Shown here: piece by piece, positions 1 to 9,157 of the stretch
Position numbering within the stretch: the stretch's first letter is position 1
Layout: each line of letters starts with the position of its first letter
IMG/VR virus record: IMGVR_UViG_3300028831_000002
Location: 1 to 23,021 of that record
Source of the DNA: a virus
Strand: one strand, 5' to 3'
Length of the DNA: 23,021 nt
The notes under the pieces: generated by a model
Databases searched by the model: none
Told to the model about the DNA's origin: nothing
Seen by the model: the letters and a program-made list of their open reading frames with translations, nothing else
Position numbers and translations under genes: made by a program

Positions 1-35
1 GGTGACTGGAGTTCAGACGTGTGCTCTTCCGATCT
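1..35 (+). other. Illumina library adapter (artefact)
   Basis: Bases 2-35 match the TruSeq multiplexing (P7-side) adapter as I remember it, ending in GTGCTCTTCCGATCT. Base 1 would be the last base of the i7 index. This is not phage DNA, and the biological insert starts at base 36. The adapter interrupts the minus-strand holin-like gene, so the contig end here is a sequencing or assembly artefact rather than a natural genome end. The short plus-strand open frame over bases 2-244 begins in the adapter and is not a gene. Confidence 0.97.
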
Positions 36-410
36 GGCACCGCTGGCGATTCGGACATTGTTATCCCATCTCTGTTCGGGGTTACGGAATATGTCTGAAT
101 GGTCTTGGCGCGGCTGGAACGGCAGGTTCTGAACCCGCAACATTACCCGTTCCGCAGAACCGTTTCCGTTTAGTTCCTTGTACGGGAGGTACAGGTACTT
201 GTACAGGTTTTCGTATTCGTCATAAGTTACTGACCCCCGCTTGATGTACTCGAGACCGAGCGCAATGATCTGAGCCTGAGCAAGCCCCATCGTAAGGCGA
301 TCCTTAGCCTTACGAGTATTGTCCCTGCTCCGAATATACGTCCACAGGCCGGTCGTAAAGCCTCCGGAGCCGATTATGATCGCCAGGACCCTGAGCCAAA
401 CCTCACTCAT
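36..410 (-). CDS. Probable holin, 3' end truncated by adapter
   Basis: The frame opens at ATG 410-408, with a GGAGG at 425-421 ten bases upstream, and stays open for 125 codons to base 36, where the adapter begins. The start MSEVWLRVLAIIIGSGGF gives one hydrophobic segment at about residues 4-24. A basic loop follows, then a soluble part containing LTMGLAQAQIIALGLEYIKRG and YKYLYLPYKELNGNGSAERV. From memory this layout matches a common actinophage family annotated as holin: one N-terminal membrane helix followed by an 'LG.EYI.RG...YL..PY..L.GNG.AER' block. It would form the membrane lesion that releases the endolysin. It follows the tail-tip genes directly, as lysis genes often do. Holin function is inferred from family resemblance and position; a membrane-anchored tail-associated protein is the alternative. 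The C-terminus is missing. Confidence 0.6.
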
Positions 411-454
411 TATTGTGTTTCCTCCCCTGATTCCCCATGATGAGAGTAGTTGTG

Positions 455-1438
455 TTACGTGGCCTTCTTCCAGACCCCCGCGCTTCGTCCCCATGCTTCA
501 GCTATTTTCCATACCCCACCGACCTTCACGTAGGGCACGGCAAGCTTCCATGTGGAACCCACTAGAATATAGGCCCCTGCAACCGTTCTCATGCTTGTGG
601 GTTTAGACCAAGCACTCCATCCGACAGAGTTCTGTACTCTGACAAATATGTAGTACGTAGTACCAGGAGTGAGGCCGTTGACTACCTGTGGCGAACTAGC
701 CGAGACAGTCGATGTAGGGGCCGACGAACTCGTACCCCAACCGATCTGGCGGGCTGTTACGGAGCTACCGCCATTGCTGTTTTCTGTCCAGGAAACATCA
801 ACAGAGGTCGCTGTGATGCTGGACAGAAGCGGGGCACTTGGAGCCGAGGGCACTGCGAGTGTCTTTGCACTAGCCCTGGCTGACCAAGGTCCCCATCCTT
901 CTGAGTTATGACATCTAGCCCAGAAGTAATACGTGGTATTAGGAGACAGACCTGAGATCGTGGTTGATCCATCAGAACTCACATTGGAAGTTCCACCGGA
1001 TGAACTCGTACCATAGGTGATCTGTCTCGCATCGATTGCGTCTCCGCCATTACTGCCGTCTGTAAACGAAACGACGACAGAGGTGGCTTTGATACCAGAT
1101 ATTTTTGGCGTGCTCGGCGCACCCGGCACACTATCCCGGTTTACCGAGTGGGAAAATGTTGTAGGACCGCCAATACCCGAAATACTGGTATCCGAAAGCA
1201 ATCGGAAGGTAACAGTCTGGCTATACGTAGCAGTCTTTGAGCCTACCTTGTACCAGTCAGCACCTGTTGGGTAGTTGATGGTTTTGTTGTCGGTATCCCC
1301 GTTGACTGTATAGCTGAATTGCAGACCGTTAACCCAGTCACTGCTATGCCCGGCCTTGAACCAGAACTCGACTACATCACCGGTATCCCGGATCATCATA
1401 GTTCCGTTAGTTCCGGTGGTTTTAGTCCAGTCGGTCAC
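455..1438 (-). CDS. Tail-tip protein with two fibronectin type III domains
   Basis: 327 residues, starting at GTG 1438-1436, with the stop of the upstream gene inside its ribosome-binding AGGAAGG. Residues 1-100 form a beta-rich unit of unknown type. Two FN3 domains follow at about 105-195 and 198-287. They are clear duplicates: both have a SNGG...ARQI.(Y/W)GTSSS block and an NS.GW..WS segment before the end strand. The tail (about 288-327) carries three W-K units spaced about 13 residues apart (TWKLAV, VWKIAE, VWKKAT), a pattern I associate with the ends of actinophage minor tail proteins. FN3 domains on phage tails are usually surface-exposed and thought to bind host glycans weakly. The position after the Gp37-like gene supports a tail-tip or fibre role. 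The receptor is unknown. Confidence 0.8.
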   Translation of the reverse strand: MTDWTKTTGTNGTMMIRDTGDVVEFWFKAGHSSDWVNGLQFSYTVNGDTDNKTINYPTGADWYKVGSKTATYSQTVTFRLLSDTSISGIGGPTTFSHSVNRDSVPGAPSTPKISGIKATSVVVSFTDGSNGGDAIDARQITYGTSSSGGTSNVSSDGSTTISGLSPNTTYYFWARCHNSEGWGPWSARASAKTLAVPSAPSAPLLSSITATSVDVSWTENSNGGSSVTARQIGWGTSSSAPTSTVSASSPQVVNGLTPGTTYYIFVRVQNSVGWSAWSKPTSMRTVAGAYILVGSTWKLAVPYVKVGGVWKIAEAWGRSAGVWKKAT

Positions 1439-1446
1439 GGTCCTTC

Positions 1447-1686
1447 CTAACTGAGAATCTTGAAGTAGATGTCTCCGTCAGCTCCGCCAGTTGGGTCCGC
1501 GGTTCCGGTAGTAATACCGCTAGCAGTACGGAAAGCAGCCTTGCCGCCGGGAACAGTTGCCTTGACCTGGGCGACGAAATCCCTGGTTCGGTTGATTTCC
1601 TTCCAACCGTCCTTGACCAGACCGTCAAGACCACTGTTTGCAACGAGTGGATACCCCGCGGCTGTTGCGTCGTCTCCGATTGCCAT
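1447..1686 (-). CDS. Small tail-associated protein, unknown function
   Basis: 79 residues from ATG 1686, preceded by a clear AGGAGG about 5 bases upstream. It starts MAIGDDATAAGYPLV, has a helical middle (KEINRTRDFVAQVKA) and ends in a Gly/Asp-rich stretch, TADPTGGADGDIYFKIL. That last pattern is familiar from phage fibre and tail-tip proteins, where 'GDIY' peptides often precede a beta segment. It lies between the Gp37-like baseplate gene and the FN3 protein, and its stop overlaps the latter's ribosome site, so the two are probably co-translated. A minor structural or connector role at the tail tip is plausible, but no function can be assigned from sequence alone. Confidence 0.7.
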   Translation of the reverse strand: MAIGDDATAAGYPLVANSGLDGLVKDGWKEINRTRDFVAQVKATVPGGKAAFRTASGITTGTADPTGGADGDIYFKILS

Positions 1687-1695
1687 TCAATCCTC

Positions 1696-2874
1696 CTATC
1701 CAGGCATGTCGGACCACTGTTCGGTCGTGAAGTCGCTCCATTGCTTACCAGCCGGCATAGAAGCCCAAGAACCAGGCGTTACGAACTGGTTCAGGCTGAG
1801 GGTAGGATATGAGCGATCCCCGTTCTCGTCAGATACGATGATCTGCTCAGTAACCTGCATACTGTTGGACAGGCCATCATTATTACGCATTTCGACCAGA
1901 TCGCCCAGATTATAATCCACGCCATAAATATAGTTGCTGGTCTGGCTGATCTCGCCGTCGAAAGCAGAAAGCTGACGGTTCTTGGCTAGTTCCTCATAGC
2001 CTCGGCGGGACATTGCCGCAGAAGCGACAACTGGGTCGGTGTCCGTAATATCGGACGCATTCACCAGAAGAACTCGCCGCTCGAATCCGTTGATCGAGCT
2101 GTCCACACCTGACGGATATACTACTTGTGATCCGACCGGAGATATGACATAAGCTACGTTCTTGTATGCGGAGATTGAACGAAGCTCTGTGGGATTCTTA
2201 AGGTTGTCCATACCAGGACTGAATACAACTGCTGGGTAAATGGTTTGGTGGGTTGTTCGATCGCTACCCGTATAGACGTCGAACCACAGTTGCCCCAAGT
2301 CGTAATTCCGGACCAGTCGGAAACCCATCAGGTATAGGTCGCAAATATCCTTTTCCGCATCATATAGTGTCTTTGGGTCGACATCATATGTTATGGAATC
2401 GGAAGGTGGAGCAATTGTGTCCGCCGGGAACAGAACATTGCCCTCATTAATGAGAGGAATGACGTCCCCGGCGTTCAGTATTCCCGTCACGCAAATATCG
2501 TGGAACATCTGGGTGGCGATGGCCTTGGGCGTGCCAGTCAGAGTCCATTTAGGATACGTTGTAGTATCCCCGACTGCTGCCAGAGCCAGACGATTGGTCA
2601 AGATAGACTCGAGCGAGTAGCCGGTGATCTTAAGGATCTGCCGGCCCTCGTCATCGATTCCATCCTGGACAGTCTCGACTTGCATTACCCGGCGAGATTC
2701 GTTTATAGCCAACTTCGTCCCCTCAACAAACCGAGATCGGTTCTCAAGGGTGGAATATAGCTGCAATTCGAAATCGCCCGCCGAAGAGAAGCGTTCCGTC
2801 CAGATGAGTGACTGGAATCGGTCGACAACCTGATTACGGCGGTAGAGGCTGTCCAGGATGAAAATATCCATCAC
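1696..2874 (-). CDS. Gp37-like tail protein (Siphovirus ReqiPepy6 Gp37-like family)
   Basis: 392 residues. The N-terminal pattern (LYRRNQVVDRFQSLIWTERF, then SAGDFELQLYSTLENRSRF, then VMQVETVQDG.DDEGRQILKITG) is the signature of the ReqiPepy6 Gp37-like family. This is a tail-tip/baseplate protein resembling the N-terminal Tal-type domain that caps the tail below the distal tail protein. The C-terminus is short and Trp-rich (KQWSDFTTEQWSDMPG). It shares a GTGA overlap with the distal tail gene. Start choice is open: GTG 2874 sits only 3 bases after a GGAGG, whereas ATG 2871 sits 6 bases after it and may be the real start, giving 391 residues. There is no visible peptidase or lysozyme domain, so it is probably structural. 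Confidence 0.85.
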   Translation of the reverse strand: MMDIFILDSLYRRNQVVDRFQSLIWTERFSSAGDFELQLYSTLENRSRFVEGTKLAINESRRVMQVETVQDGIDDEGRQILKITGYSLESILTNRLALAAVGDTTTYPKWTLTGTPKAIATQMFHDICVTGILNAGDVIPLINEGNVLFPADTIAPPSDSITYDVDPKTLYDAEKDICDLYLMGFRLVRNYDLGQLWFDVYTGSDRTTHQTIYPAVVFSPGMDNLKNPTELRSISAYKNVAYVISPVGSQVVYPSGVDSSINGFERRVLLVNASDITDTDPVVASAAMSRRGYEELAKNRQLSAFDGEISQTSNYIYGVDYNLGDLVEMRNNDGLSNSMQVTEQIIVSDENGDRSYPTLSLNQFVTPGSWASMPAGKQWSDFTTEQWSDMPG

Positions 2875-3689
2875 AAGCCTCCATATCGGGCAACGTATGA
2901 CAGAGTGTATGGGATGGCGGCACCCGTGGCATAAGCCCGGAAATGGTTATCCCCAGGCTTCAGTTGAACCCACGAACCAGATTGTGCGTACAGCAGTGAA
3001 CTAGTAATACCTGATCGAGTAAGGGTCACCCTCTTGTCGCCAGAGAGCGTAGAAACGGTAACCACGTCTCCAGCGACAAGGGATGCCTGAACGTCAAGGG
3101 ACTGCACAATATTGTCTTCGCCCTTGTTGTACAGGGTGAATTCAGTCAAAGACCGGTTCACATTGAGAATGAATTCGAAACCGGTATCGGTATCTCCTTC
3201 GTACTCGATCAGTGTTGTGGAGGTACTGGACACAGTAGATCCGGAAGGCAGTACCGTTTCGGTATTGTCCAGAAAATCCGGATCGAAACAGATTACCGAT
3301 ATGTCAGATTCCGGCGTGTCTGTGAAGATGGGAGACTGGCAGTACTCCACTCTTCCATCGATGTTTGCCACCAGACCTTCACTGTCGTAGAATCTTAGAC
3401 TTACGACATTCTTCACACGAAAATATCGCGCAAGATTCTTTCGGAGACTTGCGACGGTGTTGGTAAGGAAGTCGGACTCGATCCCGATCTTCATCGTGAT
3501 GTTTCGGCTCTCAAGACGACTTGACTGGTATTGTTCACCATCCGTCGCCGCGAAAGCAGAGGACACAATAGTGGCCTTCACGGGATCGAGTCCGGTAATA
3601 TCCTGAACACTGTAGCCATCCGAAATGTCATCGAGCGGCAAACTCAGGAGATCGCCCTGAGGAGTTCGTGCTTCAACTAGCGTGATCAT
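2871..3689 (-). CDS. Distal tail protein (Dit-like, siphovirus tail component)
   Basis: 272 residues, ATG 3689, overlapping the tape-measure stop as ATGA. GGAGAG lies about 5 bases upstream. The first 130 residues fit the siphovirus Dit N-terminal domain: an early GY.V.DITGLDPVK segment, then SSRLESRNITMKIGIES, RKNLARYFR and VSLRFYDSEG. They are followed by the 'V.YC.SPIFTDTPE..ISV.CFDP.FL' strand typical of this family. The remaining part (about 150-272) is a beta-rich C-terminal domain of the kind that faces outward from the Dit ring. It should form the hexameric hub joining tail tube and tip. The order tape measure, Dit, Gp37-like is the standard siphovirus order and supports the call. Confidence 0.88.
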   Translation of the reverse strand: MITLVEARTPQGDLLSLPLDDISDGYSVQDITGLDPVKATIVSSAFAATDGEQYQSSRLESRNITMKIGIESDFLTNTVASLRKNLARYFRVKNVVSLRFYDSEGLVANIDGRVEYCQSPIFTDTPESDISVICFDPDFLDNTETVLPSGSTVSSTSTTLIEYEGDTDTGFEFILNVNRSLTEFTLYNKGEDNIVQSLDVQASLVAGDVVTVSTLSGDKRVTLTRSGITSSLLYAQSGSWVQLKPGDNHFRAYATGAAIPYTLSYVARYGGL

Positions 3690-6600
3690 GGACTCTCCAG
3701 GGCTCCCTTCGCAACAGATATCTGGTTCTTGGTCTGGCGGTAGATTTCCGCATTGGACAATGCCTTGGGCGAATTGTTGTACTGATTCAGGACAACCGAC
3801 TTAACCACGGATGTAGTTTGGTCGGAGACTTCTCCCCTGGAAGTTGCCAGGGAATCGGAGATAGTCTTTGCCTTGAGATAGGACGGATCCACAGACATAG
3901 CACTTGAAGGAAGAATACTCCCAATTTGACTGGCAGACTTCTTCACTGCGGTCAGATCCAGAACCGGCGTAATTGTCGGTTGGAAACTGGTGTCAGACGT
4001 GATCAGATCAGAAAATCCGGTCATTGTCTTCTGCAATGCCTGTAGGGCGGTCTTTCCAGTGTTCTCAGCAGCCTTTCCGACAGATCCGGACATTTCGTCC
4101 AGTCCTTGGATAAGACCCTGCGCGGAATAGTCGCCCACCTCCATGAAAGCACGGGACGGGGACTTGATCTTCAGCTTCTTCTTGATGGCCTTGACCATGG
4201 CGTCCGCGATCTGGTCCATGACCTTTTCGATCTTCTTCTGATTCTTGATCAGACCATCGACAAGACCCTGGGCCGAATTGACCGCAGCCTGGTAAAGATT
4301 GGTAGATGCTGTCTTACCGAGTGCAGCACTAGCCGTATCCAGCTGCTTAGCCAGATCATTGATCTGATTAACACCGGCCTTACCATTCTTAAGAAGATCC
4401 TGAACGAACGGAAGAGCATCAGTTCCCTGTGTCAACAGGTCCTGATACGTTTCATCGTTCAAGCCCATCTTACGGAGCCTCTGAAGCGCATTCGCATACA
4501 CCTTGGTGTCTTCGACTTGCTTCTTAAGATCCGCAATATAGCTAGTTGTGGTGGTCTCAGCAGTGGGACTTGCCATGTTGCCATATTGTTCCGTGATCGA
4601 CTTGTTGTAGTCATCACGGGTCTTCTTGGCATTGGCAAGCGTTTCCTGAGCCGCCTTGATCTTGTCCGTGTACCTGTCGTACTGATCCGCAAGCTTACCG
4701 AGTTCCGTGCGGTCATCGGTGTAACTCTTGGTCAATGTCTTGTACGCGGCTGCAGCCTTAGCCCTCTCCTTGGCAGACTTCTTGGTGTTCTTGGAGAGGT
4801 CCAGCAGCATTTTCTTCAGGTCATTGAACGCGTCATAGACCTGAGACTTATTACCGTCCAGTCCCTTCCTGAAACCGTCATTGACATACTTACCGATCTT
4901 CTCGAATTCCTTCGAAGGCGAATGAATGCCGAGAACACCCTTGGCAGCGCTCAATGCCGAACTTGCAACGTCCTTTGCTGCCGAAGCAACTGCACTAATC
5001 CCACCGGCGATACCACTAACCATACCCTCAATAATTGCCGAAGCGAGGTTACGGCCAGCCGCATTCATAGCGTCAGAATTCTTACGAATTGCTCCGGCAA
5101 CGCCGTTGACAAAGCTGACGATCAACTTCACACCAGCATCGATTACCTTGGGAAGGTTCTTACTGATGCCGTTCAAGAACGCTACAACCGCATTAGTTGC
5201 CGCGGTGGACAATTTGTCAGCGTTCTTGGTAATGCCGTTGAAGACAGCGGTGATCAACTTCATACCAGTGTCGATCATCGGCGGTACATACTTCAACATA
5301 GCTTGAAGCATCATCAGCATAAGCCGGCCGAGAGTGTTGACGATCTTCGGCGTTAGCTGTGCAATGGCGTCGATCAGCGAATTCAGAACTGTCGTGATTG
5401 CCTTGGTAATGGCTGGACCAGCCGTAGAAATAACCTTGGCAAATGCGATGATTCCTAGACCGATTTCTTCCATCAACTTAGGAATAAGACCGATCAGACC
5501 GCTGACAATACCGACCACAGCAGCTGTACCTGCTGCACCAGCCGCCGCGAGAGCTGTAAGCCCTGTAGCGAACAGGAACATGCCTCCGCCAGCCGCCAGC
5601 AAACCGATGCCAAGCAGAGCAACAGCGGCACCCAGACCGATCATCACCGGAATAACCGGAGCAAGCAACAAAGCTGCCGCACCGAATACAGCGAAGACGC
5701 CGGCCAACATGAGAAGGGATTTCCCAATCTCAGCCAAGGACATTTGCGAGAACTGCTGAAGAACTGGCGCCAATATCGCCAAAGCTGCGGCTATGACAAT
5801 TGTGGCTGCTGCACCCGGAAGAGCGCCAGTCATCAAATACATCGCACCGGCGATCAAACCCAGCGTACCCGCCAGCATGACCATAGCCTTACCGATTTCT
5901 TCCCAAGAATATTCCGCAAAGTCCGATAGAACCTTAGCGATCTGATTCAAGGAAATGGCAACCAGCAGAATTCCAGCGGCAGCAAGAGGAGCCGTCGGAG
6001 GAATGACGTACAACGCCGCAGTGATTATACCGAGTGCTCCGAGCATGGTTGTCAGACTGGAGCCGATGTTGGCCCAGCTCAACTTAGCCATGTCTTCCAG
6101 AGCATCTCCGATCATACCCAGGGACAAAGCCACACCGAGTACTCCGGCTGCCGCAAGAGGCGCATTCGGAGGGATCAGCATAAGAGCACCGGTAATAATC
6201 GCCAGCGCTCCAGCCAGAGAGACAAGTCCCTTGGCTACTTCATTCCAGGACATCTTCGAGAGATCAGTAACGGCACTGGCGAGGATCTTGATCCCTGCCG
6301 CCAGTAGCAGAATACCCGCACCCTGACCGATTCCGCCCTTATTTACCTTGGCGAACATCGTGAATAGGGTCAGTGATCCTAGGAGGGCCCCTACACCTAC
6401 AAGTCCCTTAGCTATCTCATTCCAGCTCAAACCGGACAAGTCTGTAACAGCACTCGCCAGGATTTTGATCGCCCCCGCAAGAGCAATCAGCCCAAGTCCG
6501 GTAGATATCATTCCAGTCGGAGTAGGCATGAACTTCAAGGCACCGACGATAAGACCCATCGTCACTGCCAGACCAGTGAGGCCCTTAGCCAGACCGTTCC

Positions 6601-9157
6601 AGTCAAGACCAGAAAGCTGCTTGACGGCTTGGACCAGAACCAGGACAGCCCCCGCAAGTAGGATCAGAGATCCCATCACGAATGGCATCTTGGCGAATCC
6701 GGCCGCACCGATGAACTTCTGGAATATGGAAAGCGTCCCCATCAGCTGTCCGAACAACACTGTGAGGGCGGCGCCGGCCTTTGTAAGGTCTTCCGGATCG
6801 ATCTTGGCAAGCACACTAAGTGAAACCGAAAGAACACCAATAGCAAGCGCAATCTGAAGCAGAGTTGCAGCCTTTAGAGTGTTCTGCATGGTCGTGAATG
6901 AACCGGTAAGGTTTCCGATGCCTTCAGAGATGGCGTCAAATATACCCTCGGCTCCGCCGCCGAATGTGCCCAGGAACTTCTTGACTACAAGGAACAGACC
7001 AGCAAGAAGACCCGTGTCCAAACCGGCGAAAAGGGTCTTGGCATCGAAACCCTCAAACATCGTCGAAAGGTCGATACCAATGCTCTTCAGACCATTGGAA
7101 ATTTTGGTGCCAAGGGTGGAGAAGAAAGTTCCTACGTTCTTCATGACCGTAAGAGTCTTCTCCCAAGCCAGAGAGACCACGTCACCGAGATGGGCCAAAG
7201 GCTCAAGCTTGGATGATGCGCCAGCTACACTCTTCTCGAATCCCTTGGTGTCGGTGTCCTTGAACAGTGAACCGAGGAATCCCGCAAGCTTCTGAATAAG
7301 CTTGATAGGTATCGCAAGTACGGTTCCGAGTCCCTTGAAGAAGTTCTTCAGACCATCACCCTCGCGGATTCCGTTACGAAGGGCAACTAGAAAATCACCG
7401 ATCTTAGCGGTGAAGTTCAGGAATCCGCCGGAGCCCTTGGTAGCGACTCCGATAAGGTCAAATATAGTTCCAACAACAGCCTTTACGACATCTACAGCTA
7501 TTCCAAATACAGCAAAGACGCCAGCAAAGGTGCGCTTCAGTTTATCAGCGGTTTGACTCCCGATTGTAAGCTTTGAAGTGAAGTCTCGGAATTGCTTAGT
7601 CAGATCAGCTAGCTGTTTACCAGTAGTAGCGGGGAATATCTCTCGGAAGGCATCCTTGATGGGCTTGAGAACGGAGAGCAAACCCTTAAATACGTTTCCG
7701 ATAGAATCGATAAGTGCCGTTCGTCCGCCGAGCGCCTTCCAGTCGCTGAGGACCTTGTTACGGGCATTTGACGAAGCACTTACGAAACCATTAAGGGTAT
7801 TGCTGACCCCGGTAAAGAGTCCCTTTGCTTCAGAGAAGTCACCAAATATGGTCTTCCAGGTCTGCGACCAACCAGATCCGAGAGCTTCCTTAAGCGTTCC
7901 GAACAACTGCGTTACAGTCTTGACTTCGGTTGCAGCAGCCTTAGCTGTCTTGGCCTGGTCCTGAATGGCCTTGATCTGAGACTTGCTGAACCCCTGCGCT
8001 GCAAGCTGAGCATCAGTAAGATCGCCGGTGAACTGAGACAGAGTCTGCGTCAGTACCTTGGAAGTCAGCCACGATTCCTGCCCAGGCTTTGCCGTGATGG
8101 ATTCACGGAAAGACTTTCCCTCGATCGTGACATTCTTCATCTTACCCTTGAGCTGTACCGCACCTTCGCTCAGAGTACCCATCTTTACAGCAGTCTGGGC
8201 AAGAGCACGCTGAAATACGGTGCCGCCCATACCAGCATTTACAACCGAGTTCCAATCCTCAAGCGAGACCCTACCCGCAGATATAGCCTGAGAGAGCTGG
8301 TACATGGCTCCGGAAGCCTGCTCCGAATTAGATCCGGAAAGAGCAGCCAGGTTAGCGATACCCTTGATCGCTGCTGTTGATTCCTTCAGACCAACACCGG
8401 CAGCCGTGAAGGTGCCGATATTCTTCGCCATTTCGGAGAAGTTATAGATGGTCTGGTCAGAATAATGGTTCAGTTCGTCAAGAGCATGGTTAACGTCTTC
8501 CAGATTTGTTCCGGCCGCCTGCGTGTTAGCCAGAATAGTCTGGATAGAATTCAGGTTAGTCTCGTACTCCCGAAAGCCATCGAGAATAGGACCAAAAGAG
8601 AACGAGTTAAGGAACCTAGCGCCAGCCTCTGATGCCCTGGCTCCGATGTTCTCAAGTGCACCAGTTGCTAGCCGTCCCAGAACCGTGAACTTGCTAGCGA
8701 TGTTTGAGACTGCACCTTCCATCCGCTGCATAGCCCCAGTGGACTTGTCAGCGGATCCAGCAGTCTGTGAAAGCCCACTGGTGAAACGGCCCAGTGAATC
8801 ACGTCCTGAATCCGTCTTGGAGGCGAAATTGCCCACATGGGTAACCAGATTCGAGAATCCCGTGGTGAACTTGGTGAGGAACCCCTGAGATGCTTCAATC
8901 TTCTGGCTGAACGTGGTAGTGCTGGTAGCAGACTTCGAGACGCTCTCGGTGAACCGGCCGAGAGAATCCCTGTTTCGGGCTATGTGTTGATCGAACTGCT
9001 GAGAGGTTGCGATGACCCCCTGCATGCCCTTCGTCGATCCCTGCATCTGAAGCATCTTGTTCAGACGAGTAAGGGAATCGAGGGTCTGCTGAACACCACG
9101 CTCGAACGCGGCGTTTTCGAACTTCATTTGTACAACGCGCTCGTCGATGCTGCTCAC
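3686..9157 (-). CDS. Tape measure protein
   Basis: About 1,823 residues, by far the longest gene, in the standard place before Dit. I prefer GTG 9157. It makes a GTGA overlap with the previous stop, has AAGGCGGTGA (9174-9165) upstream, and gives the family-like start MSSIDERVVQMKFEN. ATG 9178 would add seven residues but has no good ribosome site. Domains: helical N-terminus; two RDSLGRFT motifs (63-70, 119-126); a tape-measure core around 180-390; a hydrophobic region, about 735-1260, with six repeats of 56-59 residues; coiled coil about 1445-1550; and two 'SPS(K/R)xF' motifs near 1413 and 1666. It sets tail length, fills the tube during assembly and probably enters the host envelope on ejection. 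At a rough 0.15 nm per residue the tail would be near 270 nm. No peptidase or lysozyme domain was recognised. Confidence 0.95.
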   Translation of the reverse strand: MSSIDERVVQMKFENAAFERGVQQTLDSLTRLNKMLQMQGSTKGMQGVIATSQQFDQHIARNRDSLGRFTESVSKSATSTTTFSQKIEASQGFLTKFTTGFSNLVTHVGNFASKTDSGRDSLGRFTSGLSQTAGSADKSTGAMQRMEGAVSNIASKFTVLGRLATGALENIGARASEAGARFLNSFSFGPILDGFREYETNLNSIQTILANTQAAGTNLEDVNHALDELNHYSDQTIYNFSEMAKNIGTFTAAGVGLKESTAAIKGIANLAALSGSNSEQASGAMYQLSQAISAGRVSLEDWNSVVNAGMGGTVFQRALAQTAVKMGTLSEGAVQLKGKMKNVTIEGKSFRESITAKPGQESWLTSKVLTQTLSQFTGDLTDAQLAAQGFSKSQIKAIQDQAKTAKAAATEVKTVTQLFGTLKEALGSGWSQTWKTIFGDFSEAKGLFTGVSNTLNGFVSASSNARNKVLSDWKALGGRTALIDSIGNVFKGLLSVLKPIKDAFREIFPATTGKQLADLTKQFRDFTSKLTIGSQTADKLKRTFAGVFAVFGIAVDVVKAVVGTIFDLIGVATKGSGGFLNFTAKIGDFLVALRNGIREGDGLKNFFKGLGTVLAIPIKLIQKLAGFLGSLFKDTDTKGFEKSVAGASSKLEPLAHLGDVVSLAWEKTLTVMKNVGTFFSTLGTKISNGLKSIGIDLSTMFEGFDAKTLFAGLDTGLLAGLFLVVKKFLGTFGGGAEGIFDAISEGIGNLTGSFTTMQNTLKAATLLQIALAIGVLSVSLSVLAKIDPEDLTKAGAALTVLFGQLMGTLSIFQKFIGAAGFAKMPFVMGSLILLAGAVLVLVQAVKQLSGLDWNGLAKGLTGLAVTMGLIVGALKFMPTPTGMISTGLGLIALAGAIKILASAVTDLSGLSWNEIAKGLVGVGALLGSLTLFTMFAKVNKGGIGQGAGILLLAAGIKILASAVTDLSKMSWNEVAKGLVSLAGALAIITGALMLIPPNAPLAAAGVLGVALSLGMIGDALEDMAKLSWANIGSSLTTMLGALGIITAALYVIPPTAPLAAAGILLVAISLNQIAKVLSDFAEYSWEEIGKAMVMLAGTLGLIAGAMYLMTGALPGAAATIVIAAALAILAPVLQQFSQMSLAEIGKSLLMLAGVFAVFGAAALLLAPVIPVMIGLGAAVALLGIGLLAAGGGMFLFATGLTALAAAGAAGTAAVVGIVSGLIGLIPKLMEEIGLGIIAFAKVISTAGPAITKAITTVLNSLIDAIAQLTPKIVNTLGRLMLMMLQAMLKYVPPMIDTGMKLITAVFNGITKNADKLSTAATNAVVAFLNGISKNLPKVIDAGVKLIVSFVNGVAGAIRKNSDAMNAAGRNLASAIIEGMVSGIAGGISAVASAAKDVASSALSAAKGVLGIHSPSKEFEKIGKYVNDGFRKGLDGNKSQVYDAFNDLKKMLLDLSKNTKKSAKERAKAAAAYKTLTKSYTDDRTELGKLADQYDRYTDKIKAAQETLANAKKTRDDYNKSITEQYGNMASPTAETTTTSYIADLKKQVEDTKVYANALQRLRKMGLNDETYQDLLTQGTDALPFVQDLLKNGKAGVNQINDLAKQLDTASAALGKTASTNLYQAAVNSAQGLVDGLIKNQKKIEKVMDQIADAMVKAIKKKLKIKSPSRAFMEVGDYSAQGLIQGLDEMSGSVGKAAENTGKTALQALQKTMTGFSDLITSDTSFQPTITPVLDLTAVKKSASQIGSILPSSAMSVDPSYLKAKTISDSLATSRGEVSDQTTSVVKSVVLNQYNNSPKALSNAEIYRQTKNQISVAKGALESP
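5680..6630 (-). repeat. Six-fold 56-59 residue repeat in the tape measure
   Basis: The motif (L/M/Y)(D/S)Wx(E/G/N)(I/L/V)(A/G)K(G/A)(L/M) followed by a hydrophobic helix recurs with the key Trp codon at 6601, 6424, 6247, 6076 and 5905; a sixth copy at 5737 has Leu in its place. In the GTG numbering these are residues 853, 912, 971, 1028, 1085 and 1141, spacings 59, 59, 57, 57 and 56. A degenerate earlier copy (IDPEDLTKAG) may lie 65 residues before the first. Confidence 0.85.

Noticed and set aside
2-244. 80-codon plus-strand frame at the left end
   Set aside because: It begins inside the sequencing adapter and lies antisense to the holin-like gene.
4106-5356. 416-codon plus-strand open frame opposite the tape measure
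   Set aside because: A shadow of the tape-measure gene: no ribosome site, no recognisable domain, and full overlap with well-supported coding sequence.
5680-6630. Transposon or prophage-type DNA repeat
   Set aside because: The repetition is at protein level with diverged codons inside one gene; there are no terminal inverted repeats or target duplications.
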